Assembly (NCBI RefSeq): GCF_000805335.1
Contig: NZ_KN708638.1
Span: forward strand, 1,696,760 to 1,744,187
Source of the DNA: Streptomyces sp. CT34
GTDB lineage: Bacteria; Actinomycetota; Actinomycetes; Streptomycetales; Streptomycetaceae
Direction of reading: 5' to 3'
Length of the DNA stretch: 47,428 nt
Shown piece by piece: positions 37,834 through 47,428 of the stretch. The notes under the pieces were generated by a model. The model was not told where the DNA came from. It searched no databases and was given only the letters and a program-made list of their open reading frames with translations. The translations under genes and the position numbers were made by a program. How positions within the stretch are numbered: position 1 is the stretch's first letter; every line of letters starts with the position of its first letter.

Positions 37834-38985
37834 TCAGAAGGCGGAGACCCCGGTGAGCGCGCGGCCGATGACCAGTTTCTGGATCTGGCTGGTGCCTTCG
37901 TAGAGGGTCATCACCCGGGCGTCGCGGAGCAGCTTGCCGACCGGGTACTCGTCGATGTAGCCGTAGCCGCCGAAGACCTGGAGGGCGTTGTTGGCGGCGC
38001 GCACCGCGGCCTCGGAGGCGAACAGCTTGGCCTTGGACGCCTCGGTGGCGAACGGCTCGCCGCGGTCGACGAGATCGGCCACCCGCCAGGTCAGCAGCCG
38101 CGCGGCGTCCACGTCCACCGCGATGTCGCAGAGGAGTTCCTGGACGAGCTGGTGGCGGGCGATCGGCGTGCCGAACTGCTCGCGCTCGCCGGCGTACCCG
38201 ACGGCGGCGTCCAGCGCGGCCCGGGCGATGCCGACGCAGCCGGCGGCGACCGACATCCGGCCCTTGGCCAGCGCGGACATGGCGACCGAGAAGCCCTTGC
38301 CCTCGGGGCCCAGCATGGCGGAGGCGGGCACGCGTACGCCCTCCAGGGCCAGTTCGGCGGTGGCCTGGCCGCGCAGCCCGAGCTTGCCGCGGATCTCGCG
38401 GCGGGTGAGGCCCGGGGTGCCGGTCGGTATCAGGAAGGCGCTGATGCCCTGGTGGCCGGGGGCGCCGCCGGTCCGGGCGAAGAGCAGCACGACGTCCGCC
38501 CAGGTGCCGTTCGTGATGAACGTCTTCGCGCCGTCGATGACGTAGTCCCCGCCGTCACGGACCGCCCGGGTGGTGAGGTTGCCCGCGTCGGAGCCGGTGC
38601 CGGGCTCGGTCAGGCCGAAGCAGCCGACCACCTCGCCGGAGGTCAGCCGGGGCAGCCAGGCGCGCTTCTGCTCCTCGTCGCCCCAGGAGGCGATGGTCTT
38701 GGCGACCAGCCCGAGCGAGACCGAGACGATGCCGCGCACGGCGGAGTCGCCGCGCCCCAGCTCCTCGGTGACCAGGGCGTACGCGAGGTGGTCGCCGCCG
38801 GAGCCGCCGTACTCCTCGGGGACGGTCAGCCCGAGGAAGCCGAGGGCGCCGAGCTTCCTGACGATGCCGGGGTCGACCCGCTCCGCGCGGTCCCAGGCGG
38901 CGGCGTGCGGGGCGATCTCGCGGTGGACGAAGTCCTCGGCGAGCCGGCGTACGGCGGCCTGTTCGGCACTGAGCTCCAGGTTCAT
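37834..38985 (-). CDS. Acyl-CoA dehydrogenase (classical)
   Basis: A 383-residue FAD-dependent dehydrogenase. The FAD/substrate motifs CFGLTEPGTGSDAGN and DGAKTFITNG, the GREQFG-like helix GEREQFGTPIARHQ, and the catalytic Glu363 in LYEGTSQIQK are all present. It removes hydrogens at the alpha-beta positions of an acyl-CoA, feeding electrons to ETF. Length and the IQK ending match short/medium-chain or glutaryl-like members. It is divergent from a TetR gene, and an 18-base palindrome lies between them. The same palindrome precedes the ALDH gene, so these genes likely respond to one signal. Confidence 0.92.
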   Translation of the reverse strand: MNLELSAEQAAVRRLAEDFVHREIAPHAAAWDRAERVDPGIVRKLGALGFLGLTVPEEYGGSGGDHLAYALVTEELGRGDSAVRGIVSVSLGLVAKTIASWGDEEQKRAWLPRLTSGEVVGCFGLTEPGTGSDAGNLTTRAVRDGGDYVIDGAKTFITNGTWADVVLLFARTGGAPGHQGISAFLIPTGTPGLTRREIRGKLGLRGQATAELALEGVRVPASAMLGPEGKGFSVAMSALAKGRMSVAAGCVGIARAALDAAVGYAGEREQFGTPIARHQLVQELLCDIAVDVDAARLLTWRVADLVDRGEPFATEASKAKLFASEAAVRAANNALQVFGGYGYIDEYPVGKLLRDARVMTLYEGTSQIQKLVIGRALTGVSAF

Positions 38986-39015
38986 CTCGGGCCCCCTGTC
39001 GGCGGGAAGACGTTT

Positions 39016-39033
39016 AATTAGCGCTGCTAGTTT
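39016..39033. promoter_or_regulatory. Operator between the ACAD and TetR genes
   Basis: AATTAGCGCTGCTAGTTT, in the 77-base gap between divergent starts. It agrees at 15 of 18 positions with the site upstream of the ALDH gene. It would control both the dehydrogenase and the regulator. Confidence 0.65.
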
Positions 39034-39062
39034 TTCGCGAGGCAGCCCCTACTATGTGCGTC

Positions 39063-39707
39063 ATGGCCCGACCCCGCAAGCCCCTTCTGAGCCGCGAGCG
39101 CATCGTCACCGCCGCGCTGGCGCTGATCGACGCCGAAGGGCTCGCGGCGCTCTCCACCCGGCGGCTGGCGGCGGAGCTGGGCGTGAGCGGACCGTCGCTC
39201 TACAACCACTTCACGACCAAGGACGAGATCCTCGACGCGGTCGCGGACACGGTCGTCGCCGAGGTCGACGTGTCGACGCTGGAGGGCGGCGGCGACTGGC
39301 GCGCCGGACTGCTCGACTGGGCCCGCTCCTACCGCGCGGCGCTCGCCGCCCATCCGCACATCGTGCCGTTCCTCGCCCAGGGCCCCGGCCGCCGCCCCGC
39401 CGGGCTGAAGATGGCCGACGCGGCGTTCGGCGGCATGGTCGAGGCCGGCTGGCCGCCCGCACAGGCCACCAAGGTGTGCGAGATGGTCCGCTATTTCGTC
39501 GCCGGCTCCGCGCTGGGCTCGTTCGCCCGCGGCTTCGTCGACGACCCCGGCGCCTACGACCCCGACACCTATCCGCACCTGGGCCAGGCGCACCTCCTGG
39601 CGGAGCATCAACGCCGGGTCGACGAGGGCGCCTTCGAGGCCGGACTGCTCGCGCTGGTGGACGGCCTGACGCTGCATCACCCGGAGCTCGCCCCGCCCGG
39701 GTCATAG
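39063..39707 (+). CDS. TetR-family regulator (ACAD/ALDH/ADH module)
   Basis: A 214-residue TetR protein starting MARPRKPLLSRERIVTAALA. The HTH runs through residue 52 (LSTRRLAAELGVSGPSLYNH). The C-terminal domain (WRAGLLDWARSYRAALAAHP) is of the TetR_C type that responds to hydrophobic ligands. A GTG three codons earlier is an alternative start. Divergent from the ACAD gene and convergent with the ADH gene, it sits in the middle of the unit it appears to control, through two AAYTAGCGCYGSTAGTTT sites. Confidence 0.88.
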   Translation: MARPRKPLLSRERIVTAALALIDAEGLAALSTRRLAAELGVSGPSLYNHFTTKDEILDAVADTVVAEVDVSTLEGGGDWRAGLLDWARSYRAALAAHPHIVPFLAQGPGRRPAGLKMADAAFGGMVEAGWPPAQATKVCEMVRYFVAGSALGSFARGFVDDPGAYDPDTYPHLGQAHLLAEHQRRVDEGAFEAGLLALVDGLTLHHPELAPPGS

Positions 39708-39725
39708 CTGGTGCACCGCGCATCA

Positions 39726-39744
39726 GCCCCTGGCGGGCAGGGGC
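39726..39744. terminator. Hairpin between convergent TetR and ADH genes
   Basis: Perfect 7-bp arms GCCCCTG / CAGGGGC with a 5-base loop, 18 bases after the TetR stop. Confidence 0.6.
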
Positions 39745-39813
39745 CGAAGGCGCCTCCGGGGGCGGCGCGCACGAGCCGGACGCGCCGGGCCCCGGGCTGA
39801 CCGGGTGCGTGCC

Positions 39814-40914
39814 TCAGAAGACGACCAGCGCCCGACCGCCCTTCCCCGCGAGCATCGCCTCGAAGGCGGCGGGGATGCCGTCCAGCTCGATCCGGTCGGT
39901 GACCAGGGCGGAGAGGTCGAGCGCTCCGGAGCGGACCTGCTCGGCGATGACCGGGAGATCGTGCGCCGGGTCGCTGTTGCCGTAGACGCAGCCGGAGAGC
40001 GTCCGGCCGAAGTAGAAGAGCTCCAGGGCGGAGAACGCCACCTGCTGGTCCTTGCCGCCGATGCCCACCACGGTCGTCCGGCCGCCCCGCCGGGTGGCGG
40101 ACCAGGCGGTGCGGATGGTGTCGGCGCGGCCGACGCACTCCACCGCGACATCGGTGCCGAACCCGCCGGTCAGCGCGCGGATCCGCTTGGCGCACTCCTT
40201 CTCGAAGGACCCGGTGTCGCCCGCGACCACGAAGTCGGTGGCCCCGGCCGCACGCGCCAGCTCCTCCTTCGCCGGCGAGACGTCCACCGCCACGATGGTG
40301 TCCGCCCCGGCGATGCGCGCCGCCTGCACGGTGGCCAGCCCCACCCCGCCGACCCCGAACACCGCGACCGACTCCCCCGCCCGCACCCGGGCGCTGTGGT
40401 GCACGGCGCCCCAGCCGGTGAGCACCGCGCAGCCGAGCAGCGCCGCGTCGGCCAGCGGCACCCCGTGGGGCAGCGGCAGCGCGGCCCGCTCGGGCACCAC
40501 GGTCTCCTCGGCGAAGACGGCGGTGCCCAGGGCGGCGTAGAGCGCACTGCCGTCGGTGGCGCGGGTGGCGTACGGGGTTTCGCCGGCGCGCCCGGAGTGC
40601 ACGCACAGCCAGGGCTCGGCCAGCTCGCAGAACCGGCAACTCCCGCAGGACGGGGCCCAGTTGAGGATGACGCGGTCGCCGGGGGCGACGGCGGTGACCT
40701 CCGGTCCGACCGCGGTGACGGTGCCCGCGCCCTCGTGCCCGAGCACGGCCGGGACGGGCTGCCGCAGCGTTCCGTTGGACAGCGACAGGTCGGAATGGCA
40801 GACACCGGCGGCGGCGAGCCGGATACGGACCTGGCCCGGCCCCGGCTCCGGCAGCTCGATCTCGGTGATCTGGAGCGGGGCGTTGACGGCGGGCAGTACG
40901 GCGGCGCGGACCAC
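39814..40914 (-). CDS. Zinc-dependent alcohol dehydrogenase (MDR family)
   Basis: A 366-residue medium-chain dehydrogenase. Catalytic zinc ligands are Cys39 (GVCHSD), His60-Glu61 (GHEGAG) and the Cys in LLGCAVLTGWGAV. Structural zinc is held by Cys90, 93, 96 and 104 (CGSCRFCELAEPWLC). The Rossmann motif is VFGVGGVGLATVQ. It oxidises a primary alcohol to an aldehyde with NAD. GTG start after GAGGAG. It lies 120 bases downstream of the ALDH gene on the same strand, so alcohol-to-acid oxidation is likely coupled. Similarity to class III and benzyl-alcohol-type enzymes leaves the substrate open. Confidence 0.92.
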   Translation of the reverse strand: MVRAAVLPAVNAPLQITEIELPEPGPGQVRIRLAAAGVCHSDLSLSNGTLRQPVPAVLGHEGAGTVTAVGPEVTAVAPGDRVILNWAPSCGSCRFCELAEPWLCVHSGRAGETPYATRATDGSALYAALGTAVFAEETVVPERAALPLPHGVPLADAALLGCAVLTGWGAVHHSARVRAGESVAVFGVGGVGLATVQAARIAGADTIVAVDVSPAKEELARAAGATDFVVAGDTGSFEKECAKRIRALTGGFGTDVAVECVGRADTIRTAWSATRRGGRTTVVGIGGKDQQVAFSALELFYFGRTLSGCVYGNSDPAHDLPVIAEQVRSGALDLSALVTDRIELDGIPAAFEAMLAGKGGRALVVF

Positions 40915-41034
40915 GGGATCTCCTCGGGGCGGGTGGCGGACGGCGGCGGGCTGGTGGGATGGCTGGGTCGCGGGCGGCCGGGCCGGGCGGCGCCGGCGCT
41001 CCGTCAGGGGGCGACGGGCTGGGCGCCGACGGGC

Positions 41035-42429
<1,395 letters not shown>

Positions 42430-42518
42430 GTCGTGGTCCTCCCGGGCCGCCTGGTCGTCCTTCGACCCTAGGGGGCGCCTCGGGCACCTCCCAGGGAGAC
42501 ACCAGCCAAACTAGCGCC

Positions 42519-42536
42519 GGTAGTTTCGTGGCCGCC
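42519..42536. promoter_or_regulatory. Operator upstream of the ALDH-ADH operon
   Basis: AACTAGCGCCGGTAGTTT with AAACTA / TAGTTT arms around a 7-base spacer. It agrees at 15 of 18 positions with the ACAD/TetR site 3.5 kb away. It stands about 90 bases before the ALDH start. Confidence 0.65.
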
Positions 42537-42575
42537 AGCAGCTCTCGGCCACCCGCGCCCCCGGTAGGCCCACGC

Positions 42576-43286
42576 CTACCCGGCCCACCCGGCCTGCCCG
42601 TCCAGATATCGCGCGTCCAGATATCGCGCCAGATACGCCCGCAGCAGTTCCTTCGTCTCGGCGACGATCGCCGGATCGCCGCCGGGGTCCGTGCGGAAGG
42701 CGAGCTGGAGCAGCGCGTCGGCCGTCTCGACGCCGACGAGGAAGGCGGTGCGCAGCCGGTCGTCGCCGGCGTCCAGGCCGAGCCGCCCGGCGAGCAGGCC
42801 CAGCAGCCGGTCGGCGACCTCGTAGTTGGCCTGCCGGGTCTCGCGCGGGGCGGGGACGGTGAACTCGACCAGGGCGAAGCCCGGCACCGTGCGCTTCATG
42901 GCGAGGTACTCGTCGACCACCACGTCCATCGCGCCGCGCCAGCCCGACGGCTGCCCGGGGGCGGTCAGCCGGGCGGTGATCCGGTCCGCGTACGCGTCGA
43001 GGTTGCGCCGGGCGAGCGCCTCCGCCATGGCCCGCTTGTTGGGGAAGAAGCGGTAGACGGAGCCGATCGGGACCCCGGCGCGGCCGGCGACCGCGCGGGT
43101 GCTGAGGTCCTCGTATCCGGTCTCGTCCAGCAGCTCGGCGCAGGCGTCGAGGATCCGGGCCAGGCGCTGGGCGCTGCGCCGCTGCACGGGCGCGCGGCGG
43201 AGCGGGGACGGAACGGCGGAGGGTCCGGCGGCGGGGGCGGCGGCGGGGGCGGACCGGGGGGCGGGATGAGGCGTCGATGGCTGCAC
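42576..43286 (-). CDS. TetR-family regulator divergent from hmgA
   Basis: A TetR protein of about 236 residues. An Ala/Pro-rich N-terminal extension of 40 residues precedes the HTH (ARILDACAELLDETGYEDLS, GVPIGSVYRFFPNKRAMAEA). The C-terminal domain (YLAMKRTVPGFALVEFTVPA) resembles TetR_C_17-like ligand domains. The start is uncertain: the GTG used gives the extension, while a further in-frame ATG 19 codons upstream is possible; neither has a strong ribosome site. It is divergent from hmgA, and an AATCCTA palindrome lies on the hmgA promoter, so it may be the repressor of hmgA. The GntR gene is the other candidate. Confidence 0.8.
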   Translation of the reverse strand: MQPSTPHPAPRSAPAAAPAAGPSAVPSPLRRAPVQRRSAQRLARILDACAELLDETGYEDLSTRAVAGRAGVPIGSVYRFFPNKRAMAEALARRNLDAYADRITARLTAPGQPSGWRGAMDVVVDEYLAMKRTVPGFALVEFTVPAPRETRQANYEVADRLLGLLAGRLGLDAGDDRLRTAFLVGVETADALLQLAFRTDPGGDPAIVAETKELLRAYLARYLDARYLDGQAGWAG

Positions 43287-43358
43287 ACGGTCATCTTGCC
43301 CGCCGTGCGGAGCGGGGATGGCCCGGGGCGGCGATCCGGCCATGTCCGGAGGTATCCG

Positions 43359-43387
43359 TTGACGATCTCCCCTCGCAATCCTAATGT
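43359..43387 (+). promoter_or_regulatory. Housekeeping-type promoter of hmgA
   Basis: TTGACG and TAATGT are separated by exactly 17 bases, about 45 bases before the hmgA ATG. This is the best match to a vegetative promoter in the window. Confidence 0.65.
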
Positions 43388-43400
43388 TTTGCATAGGATT
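43377..43400. promoter_or_regulatory. Inverted repeat over the hmgA -10 region, candidate operator
   Basis: Perfect 7-bp arms AATCCTA / TAGGATT with a 10-base AT-rich spacer cover the -10 and probable start of transcription. Binding there would block the hmgA promoter. Confidence 0.6.
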
Positions 43401-43431
43401 CCTTGAGTTCCGTGAGCGGCGGGAGCGCGCG

Positions 43432-44766
43432 ATGACAGGTACGGGCAACGAGCAGGCGAGGAAGACGGCCGAGGGGCTGACCTACTCCTCCGGCTTCGGC
43501 AACGAGCACAGCTCGGAGGCCGTCCCCGGCGCGCTGCCGGTGGGCCGCAACTCCCCGCAGCGGGCCCCCCTCGGCCTGTATGCCGAGCAGCTCAGCGGCT
43601 CGGCGTTCACCGAACCGCGCCGCCACAACCGGCGCTCCTGGCTCTACCGCATCCGTCCGTCGGCCGCGCACCCCCCGTTCCTCCGCGCCAACCGGGGCGA
43701 GATCCGCTCCGCGCCGTTCACCGAGTGCCTGCCCGACCCCAACCGGCTGCGCTGGAACCCGCTCCCCGAACCCGCCGATCCGACGGACTTCGTGGATGGC
43801 CTGTGGACCCTCGGCGGCAACGGCGACGCCACCCAGCGCGCGGGCATGGCCGTGCACCTCTACCACGCCAACGCCTCCATGGACCGGCGGGTGTTCGGCG
43901 ACGCGGACGGCGAGCTGCTCATCGTGCCGGAGCGCGGCGGGCTGCTGCTGCGCACCGAATTCGGCCTGCTGCGCGCCGAACCGGGCCATGTGGCGCTGGT
44001 CCCGCGCGGTGTGCGGTTCCGCGTCGAGCTGCTGGACGACACCGCCCGCGGCTATGTCTGCGAGAACTACGGCCGCCCCTTCGAGCTGCCCGACCTCGGC
44101 CCGATCGGCGCCAACGGCCTGGCCAACGCCCGGGACTTCCTCGCCCCGACGGCCGCCTACGAGGACGTCGACGGACCGGTCGAGGTCGTGAACAAGTTCG
44201 GCGGCAATCTCTGGACGGCGACCTACGACCACTCGCCGCTGGATGTCGTCGCCTGGCACGGCAACCACCTTCCGTACGTCTACGACCTGCGCCGCTTCAA
44301 CGTCATCGGCTCGATCAGCTACGACCACCCGGACCCGTCGATCTTCACGGTGCTCACCTCGCCCTCGGACACCCCTGGCCTGGCGGGCGTCGACTTCGTG
44401 GTGTTCGCGCCGCGCTGGCTGGTCGGCGAGGACACCTTCCGGCCGCCGTACTTCCACCGCAATGTGATGACCGAGTACATGGGCCTGATCGAGGGCGCCT
44501 ACGACGCGAAGACGGCGGGCCCGGGGGGTTTCGTCCCGGGCGGCGGCTCGCTGCACAACATGATGTCCGCGCACGGCCCCGACCGGGAGACCTTCGAGCG
44601 GGCCAGCGCCGCCGAGCTCGCCCCGCAGAAGATCGACGACGGGCTGGCCTTCATGTTCGAGACCCGCTGGCCGCTGACGCTCACCGCGCAGGCCCGGGAC
44701 GCCGGACACCTGCAACGCGGCTACGACGACGTATGGCAGGGTCTCCAGCGCCACTTCCGCCCGTAG
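43432..44766 (+). CDS. hmgA: Homogentisate 1,2-dioxygenase
   Basis: A 444-residue non-heme iron dioxygenase that opens the ring of homogentisate to maleylacetoacetate in tyrosine and phenylalanine breakdown. The N-terminal [20 protein letters not shown] is diagnostic, as are [15 protein letters not shown] and [16 protein letters not shown] (iron-ligand His and Glu) and [14 protein letters not shown]. Length is normal for the family. GGGAG lies seven bases before the ATG; an in-frame ATG 16 codons upstream falls within the operator and is unlikely. The GntR gene follows after 17 bases. The rest of the pathway is not in this window. Confidence 0.95.
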   Translation: MTGTGNEQARKTAEGLTYSSGFGNEHSSEAVPGALPVGRNSPQRAPLGLYAEQLSGSAFTEPRRHNRRSWLYRIRPSAAHPPFLRANRGEIRSAPFTECLPDPNRLRWNPLPEPADPTDFVDGLWTLGGNGDATQRAGMAVHLYHANASMDRRVFGDADGELLIVPERGGLLLRTEFGLLRAEPGHVALVPRGVRFRVELLDDTARGYVCENYGRPFELPDLGPIGANGLANARDFLAPTAAYEDVDGPVEVVNKFGGNLWTATYDHSPLDVVAWHGNHLPYVYDLRRFNVIGSISYDHPDPSIFTVLTSPSDTPGLAGVDFVVFAPRWLVGEDTFRPPYFHRNVMTEYMGLIEGAYDAKTAGPGGFVPGGGSLHNMMSAHGPDRETFERASAAELAPQKIDDGLAFMFETRWPLTLTAQARDAGHLQRGYDDVWQGLQRHFRP

Positions 44767-44783
44767 GACCCAGGGACCGCTCT

Positions 44784-45533
44784 GTGACCACCTTCGCTCC
44801 CGACTCGCTCGCCCTGAACCGCAAGCTGCCGCTGTGGTACCAGGTCTCGCAGTCCCTGCGCGCGTCCATACTGGGGCGCTCGCCCGAGGCGCCGCTCCGG
44901 CTCCCCACCGAGGAGGCGCTCGCCGAGCACTACGGCGTCAGCGTGCTGACGATGCGTCAGGCACTCAAGGAGCTGGAGACGGAGGGACTGATCAGCCGGC
45001 ACCGGCGCCGCGGCACGTTCATCGAGCCGAGCGCGCAGCGCGGTGCGCCGGTCCGGCTGCTCGGGTCGGTGGACGCGATCGTGGCGCAGCAGTCCGGGAT
45101 GCGGACCACCCTGCTGGAGCACGGACCGGTCCCGGTACCCCACGAACTGTCCGAGTTCTTCCCGGACATCGACGAGGTGGCCGGTTTCCGGCGGCTGCGC
45201 GGCGACGAGGCGTCGGGCGAACCCACCAACCACGCGCGGAACTACGTCCGCCCGGACATCGCCGACCGGATCGACCTCGCGGACCTGGAGCGCTGGCCGA
45301 TGACCAAGGTACTGCGGGACGCGGTCGGCGTCCGGATCAGCCGGATCACCGACACCGTCGAGGCCCGGCTGGCCGACCCCGAGACCGCCCGGCTGCTCCA
45401 GGTGCCGCTGCTCAGCCCGATCCTGCACTACACCGGCATCACCTACGACGCGTCCGGGCGGGTGCTCGACGTCGCCCGGATCCACTACCGCGGCGACCGG
45501 TTCTCCTTCACGGTGACGCTGGAGGCGCACTGA
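44784..45533 (+). CDS. GntR-family regulator (HutC/UTRA subfamily)
   Basis: A 249-residue regulator. The winged HTH is at about residues 15-80 (LPTEEALAEHYGVSVLTMRQ, ALKELETEGLISRHRRRGTF). A UTRA ligand domain fills the rest (ARLADPETARLLQVPLLSPI, HYTGITYDASGRVLDV, YRGDRFSFTV). UTRA regulators sense small molecules related to the operon's substrate. It is 17 bases behind hmgA and almost surely co-transcribed, so homogentisate or a related aromatic acid is a reasonable ligand guess. GTG start. Convergent with the MFS transporter. Confidence 0.88.
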   Translation: MTTFAPDSLALNRKLPLWYQVSQSLRASILGRSPEAPLRLPTEEALAEHYGVSVLTMRQALKELETEGLISRHRRRGTFIEPSAQRGAPVRLLGSVDAIVAQQSGMRTTLLEHGPVPVPHELSEFFPDIDEVAGFRRLRGDEASGEPTNHARNYVRPDIADRIDLADLERWPMTKVLRDAVGVRISRITDTVEARLADPETARLLQVPLLSPILHYTGITYDASGRVLDVARIHYRGDRFSFTVTLEAH

Positions 45534-45581
45534 CCGGCCGCGTGCGGCCATCGCATCCACCGGCCACCGGCCGCCCGGTGT

Positions 45582-46973
45582 TCAGATCCGCTCCAGACTC
45601 CGCCCCGTGCTGCGCGGCCCCAGCAGCGCCACGTCCAGGCACAGCAGCACCATCAGCACCGCGGACCCGGCGAACACCGCGGCCGGGCCGAGGTCGGTCA
45701 GCACGGTCAGCGCGACGAACGGCAGCACGACCGAGGTGAGCCGGGACAGCGAGTAGGCGATGCCGATCGCGCTGCTGCGCAGGCCGGTCGGGAACAGCTC
45801 GGTCTGGTAGACGTGGAAGGCGTTGGAGAAGACGTTGCTGCACACCGTCAGCAGGAAGCCGAAGACGACCACGGCCCAGGGGGCGGCGGCGAAGCCGAAG
45901 GCCAGGCCGCAGGCCGCGATGCCGAGCGCGGAGGCGATGATGAGCGTGCGGCGCTCGATCCGGTCGATGAGCGGGATGGACAGCGCGGAGCCGATCGGAT
46001 AGCCGCCGAAGCCCAGCGCGGCGTAGAGCAGCGAATCGGTGACCGTGAACCCCTTGGCCGTCAGCACCACCGGCGCCAGCGAGCCGAAGCCGTAGTAGCC
46101 GACGGTCTGCAGCACCTGGAAGACCCACCACATGAACGTCCGCCGGCGGTGGTCGCCGCGGAACATCTCGCCGAGCGGCACCCGGCGCTCCGGCACCGTC
46201 TCCGCCTCCGGTACGGACGGCAGGCTCTGCCCGGTCTCCGCCGCCACCCGCTCCTCGACGCCGGCCACGATCCGCCGGGCCTCCGCGTCCCGCCCCTGGA
46301 CCACCAGCCACCGTGGCGACTCCGGGAGTTGACGGCGCATCAGCTGGAGGAAGCCGGCCCCCAGCGCGCCGGCGATCAGCAGCCAGCGCCAGCCGTCGAT
46401 GCCCAGCAGCTGGTGCCCGGCCACCAGCCGGGCGCCGAGCAGGGCCGCCACCGGGACCCCGACGAACCCCAAGGTGTACGCGTAGGCGAGGTAGCGACCG
46501 CGTACCGCCCGCGGGAGGAACTCGGCCAAATAGGTATCCACCAGGACGAGTTCGGCGCCGAGTCCGAGACCGGCGAGGAAGCGCAGCGCGAGCAGCCAGG
46601 ACAGGTTCGGCGCGCCGGCGCAGGCGAGCGAGAACAGCGCGTAGCAGCCCAGGTTGACCAGGAGCATCCGGCGCCGGCCGAGCCGGTCGGCGAGCACGGC
46701 CAGGACATTGGCGCCGGCGAACATCCCCAGGAACCCGGCGGCGATCACCCAGGACCTCGCGGTGTGGCCGAGGTGCCACTGCGCGGCGAGGACCGCGGCC
46801 AGCACACCGCCGAGGAAGATCTCGTAGAGGTCGAAGAAGGCGCCGATACCGACGACGAGGGTGATCCGGCGGTGCCACCGGGACGGCGGCAGCCGGTCCA
46901 GCCGCGCCGCGGCCCTGGTCGCGGCGGGGGGCCCCCCCCCCCCCTCGGGCGCGGCGGAGGCGGTGTCCCTCAT
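45582..46973 (-). CDS. MFS transporter (sugar-porter/AAHS-like)
   Basis: A 463-residue membrane protein with 12 predicted helices. Motif A between helices 2 and 3 reads GANVLAVLADRLGRRRMLL. RFLAGLGLGAELVLVDTYLA and LAEFLPRAVRGRYLAYAY correspond to helix 4-5 motifs of acid:H+ and sugar porters; HVYQTELFPTGLRSSAIGIA repeats the theme in the second half. Aromatic acid or polyol uptake is plausible, and its position next to hmgA and GntR would suit an aromatic acid, but there is no proof. GGGGAGG precedes the ATG. A 13-base C/G run lies within the first 20 codons. Confidence 0.87.
   Translation of the reverse strand: MRDTASAAPEGGGGPPAATRAAARLDRLPPSRWHRRITLVVGIGAFFDLYEIFLGGVLAAVLAAQWHLGHTARSWVIAAGFLGMFAGANVLAVLADRLGRRRMLLVNLGCYALFSLACAGAPNLSWLLALRFLAGLGLGAELVLVDTYLAEFLPRAVRGRYLAYAYTLGFVGVPVAALLGARLVAGHQLLGIDGWRWLLIAGALGAGFLQLMRRQLPESPRWLVVQGRDAEARRIVAGVEERVAAETGQSLPSVPEAETVPERRVPLGEMFRGDHRRRTFMWWVFQVLQTVGYYGFGSLAPVVLTAKGFTVTDSLLYAALGFGGYPIGSALSIPLIDRIERRTLIIASALGIAACGLAFGFAAAPWAVVVFGFLLTVCSNVFSNAFHVYQTELFPTGLRSSAIGIAYSLSRLTSVVLPFVALTVLTDLGPAAVFAGSAVLMVLLCLDVALLGPRSTGRSLERI
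46932..46944. repeat. 13-base homopolymer within the MFS gene start
   Basis: Thirteen consecutive C on the + strand (G on the coding strand) encode the GGGG part of APEGGGGPPAA in the cytosolic N-terminus. A single-base slip would stop translation early. It may also be a sequencing-sensitive site. Confidence 0.85.
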
Positions 46974-47144
46974 GGCGGTCCTCCCCTTGGCAGGCGTGGT
47001 ACGGCCAGGACCGTACTCCGCCAAGATCAGCAAGCGGAAGACCGCCTCCGCCCGCCCGGACCGCCCGCAGGGTGCCGGCGCACTGCGTCCGCCCCCGTCG
47101 CTACCATGCCGGGGATCAACCGTACGGTCCGGGAGGGGCTCCGC

Positions 47145-47428
47145 GTGACGGCGAAGCAGGGTGCGCCACAGGCCGGTGGTGCGCCGCGGCTGTCCGAGCT
47201 GATGCCGTGGTCCGTGCCGCCGCTGCGGCTCGGGCGCTCATGGGTGCGGGCGCCGGACGCGGCCACGCTGCGCGCCCGGTGGAAGGCGCTGGCGGACGCC
47301 GGGGACGAGGCCGCCCGTGCGCGGCTGTTCCGGCCGTCCCGGTCCCGGACGCCGGATTCCGCGGTCGGCCAGCTGCCGGGGCAGGCCACCCCCACCGGGC
47401 CGCTGTCCCGGGCCGGCGGGCGGGGCCC
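47145..47428 (+). CDS. Probable type ISP restriction/modification-family protein, N-terminal part
   Basis: A frame starting with GTG (GGGAGGGG nine bases upstream) runs off the window after 94 codons. It reads LSELMPWSVPPLRLGRSW, then RLFRPSRSRTPDSAVGQLPG. From memory these match the N-terminus of streptomycete proteins annotated as type ISP restriction/modification enzymes, in which a methyltransferase-like domain follows. The catalytic domain is not in view, so the assignment rests on this segment only. It is divergent from the MFS gene. Confidence 0.55.
   Translation, partial: MTAKQGAPQAGGAPRLSELMPWSVPPLRLGRSWVRAPDAATLRARWKALADAGDEAARARLFRPSRSRTPDSAVGQLPGQATPTGPLSRAGGRG

Overview
The window is chromosomal DNA from a very high-GC filamentous actinobacterium, almost certainly a Streptomyces. 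Evidence: a long sortase-anchored chaplin (ChpC type) next to a short secreted chaplin (ChpH type), a DUF5703 protein, SoxR, many GTG starts and G/C-rich third codon positions. From memory only, chpC-chpH, soxR and homogentisate dioxygenase also lie in this order in the S. coelicolor core chromosome, so this looks like core arm-proximal sequence rather than an island. I see no insertion sequence, prophage, CRISPR array or replication origin.

Layout. 1-6.2 kb: the 3' part of a RecD2-like protein with lost ATPase motifs, a conserved acidic hypothetical protein, a DUF5703 protein, chpC, chpH and an M20 peptidase. 6.5 kb: tRNA-Leu(GAG) with its own terminator. 6.7-13.2 kb: a frameshifted old yellow enzyme, a HAD-NUDIX pair, an ABC-F ATPase with a long structured leader, a cytochrome P450 and a divergent thioredoxin-like [2Fe-2S] protein. 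13.3-18.2 kb: an OmpR-type two-component system, a decayed stretch with tandem repeats, a cytochrome b561-like / sulfite-oxidase-fold pair, and a DMT-family permease. 18.2-20.3 kb: a TetR remnant, an Idi-like NUDIX protein and a metallo-beta-lactamase-fold hydrolase.

20.4-26.1 kb holds a coherent five-gene module: an APH-type kinase and an ACAD10/11-type dehydrogenase on the + strand, convergent with an SDR, an acyl-CoA ligase and a TetR regulator on the - strand. The enzyme set matches the logic of 4-hydroxy-acid (levulinate-type) catabolism: activation to CoA, reduction, phosphorylation of the 4-hydroxyl, elimination. Palindromes of one type sit upstream of both arms. 26.4-35.9 kb: a Tat-exported NamZ-like (DUF1343) protein, two gene remnants, a LysR regulator, a large secreted penicillin-acylase-family protein, a zinc-ribbon hypothetical, a BKACE-type enzyme and an amidase. 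35.9-43.3 kb: soxR and two further lipid/alcohol modules, each with its own TetR and its own operator pair (MaoC + TetR; ACAD + TetR + ALDH + ADH), then another TetR. 43.4-47.4 kb: homogentisate 1,2-dioxygenase with a clear promoter and operator, a GntR/UTRA regulator, an MFS transporter, and the start of a probable type ISP restriction-modification-family protein cut by the window end.

The strongest story is the stacking of three distinct TetR-controlled acyl-CoA/alcohol catabolic units, each with a recognisable operator shared between two promoters, plus at least four small gene relics that mark recent local deletion and decay. All functions are read from motifs and remembered family features; no database search was possible.
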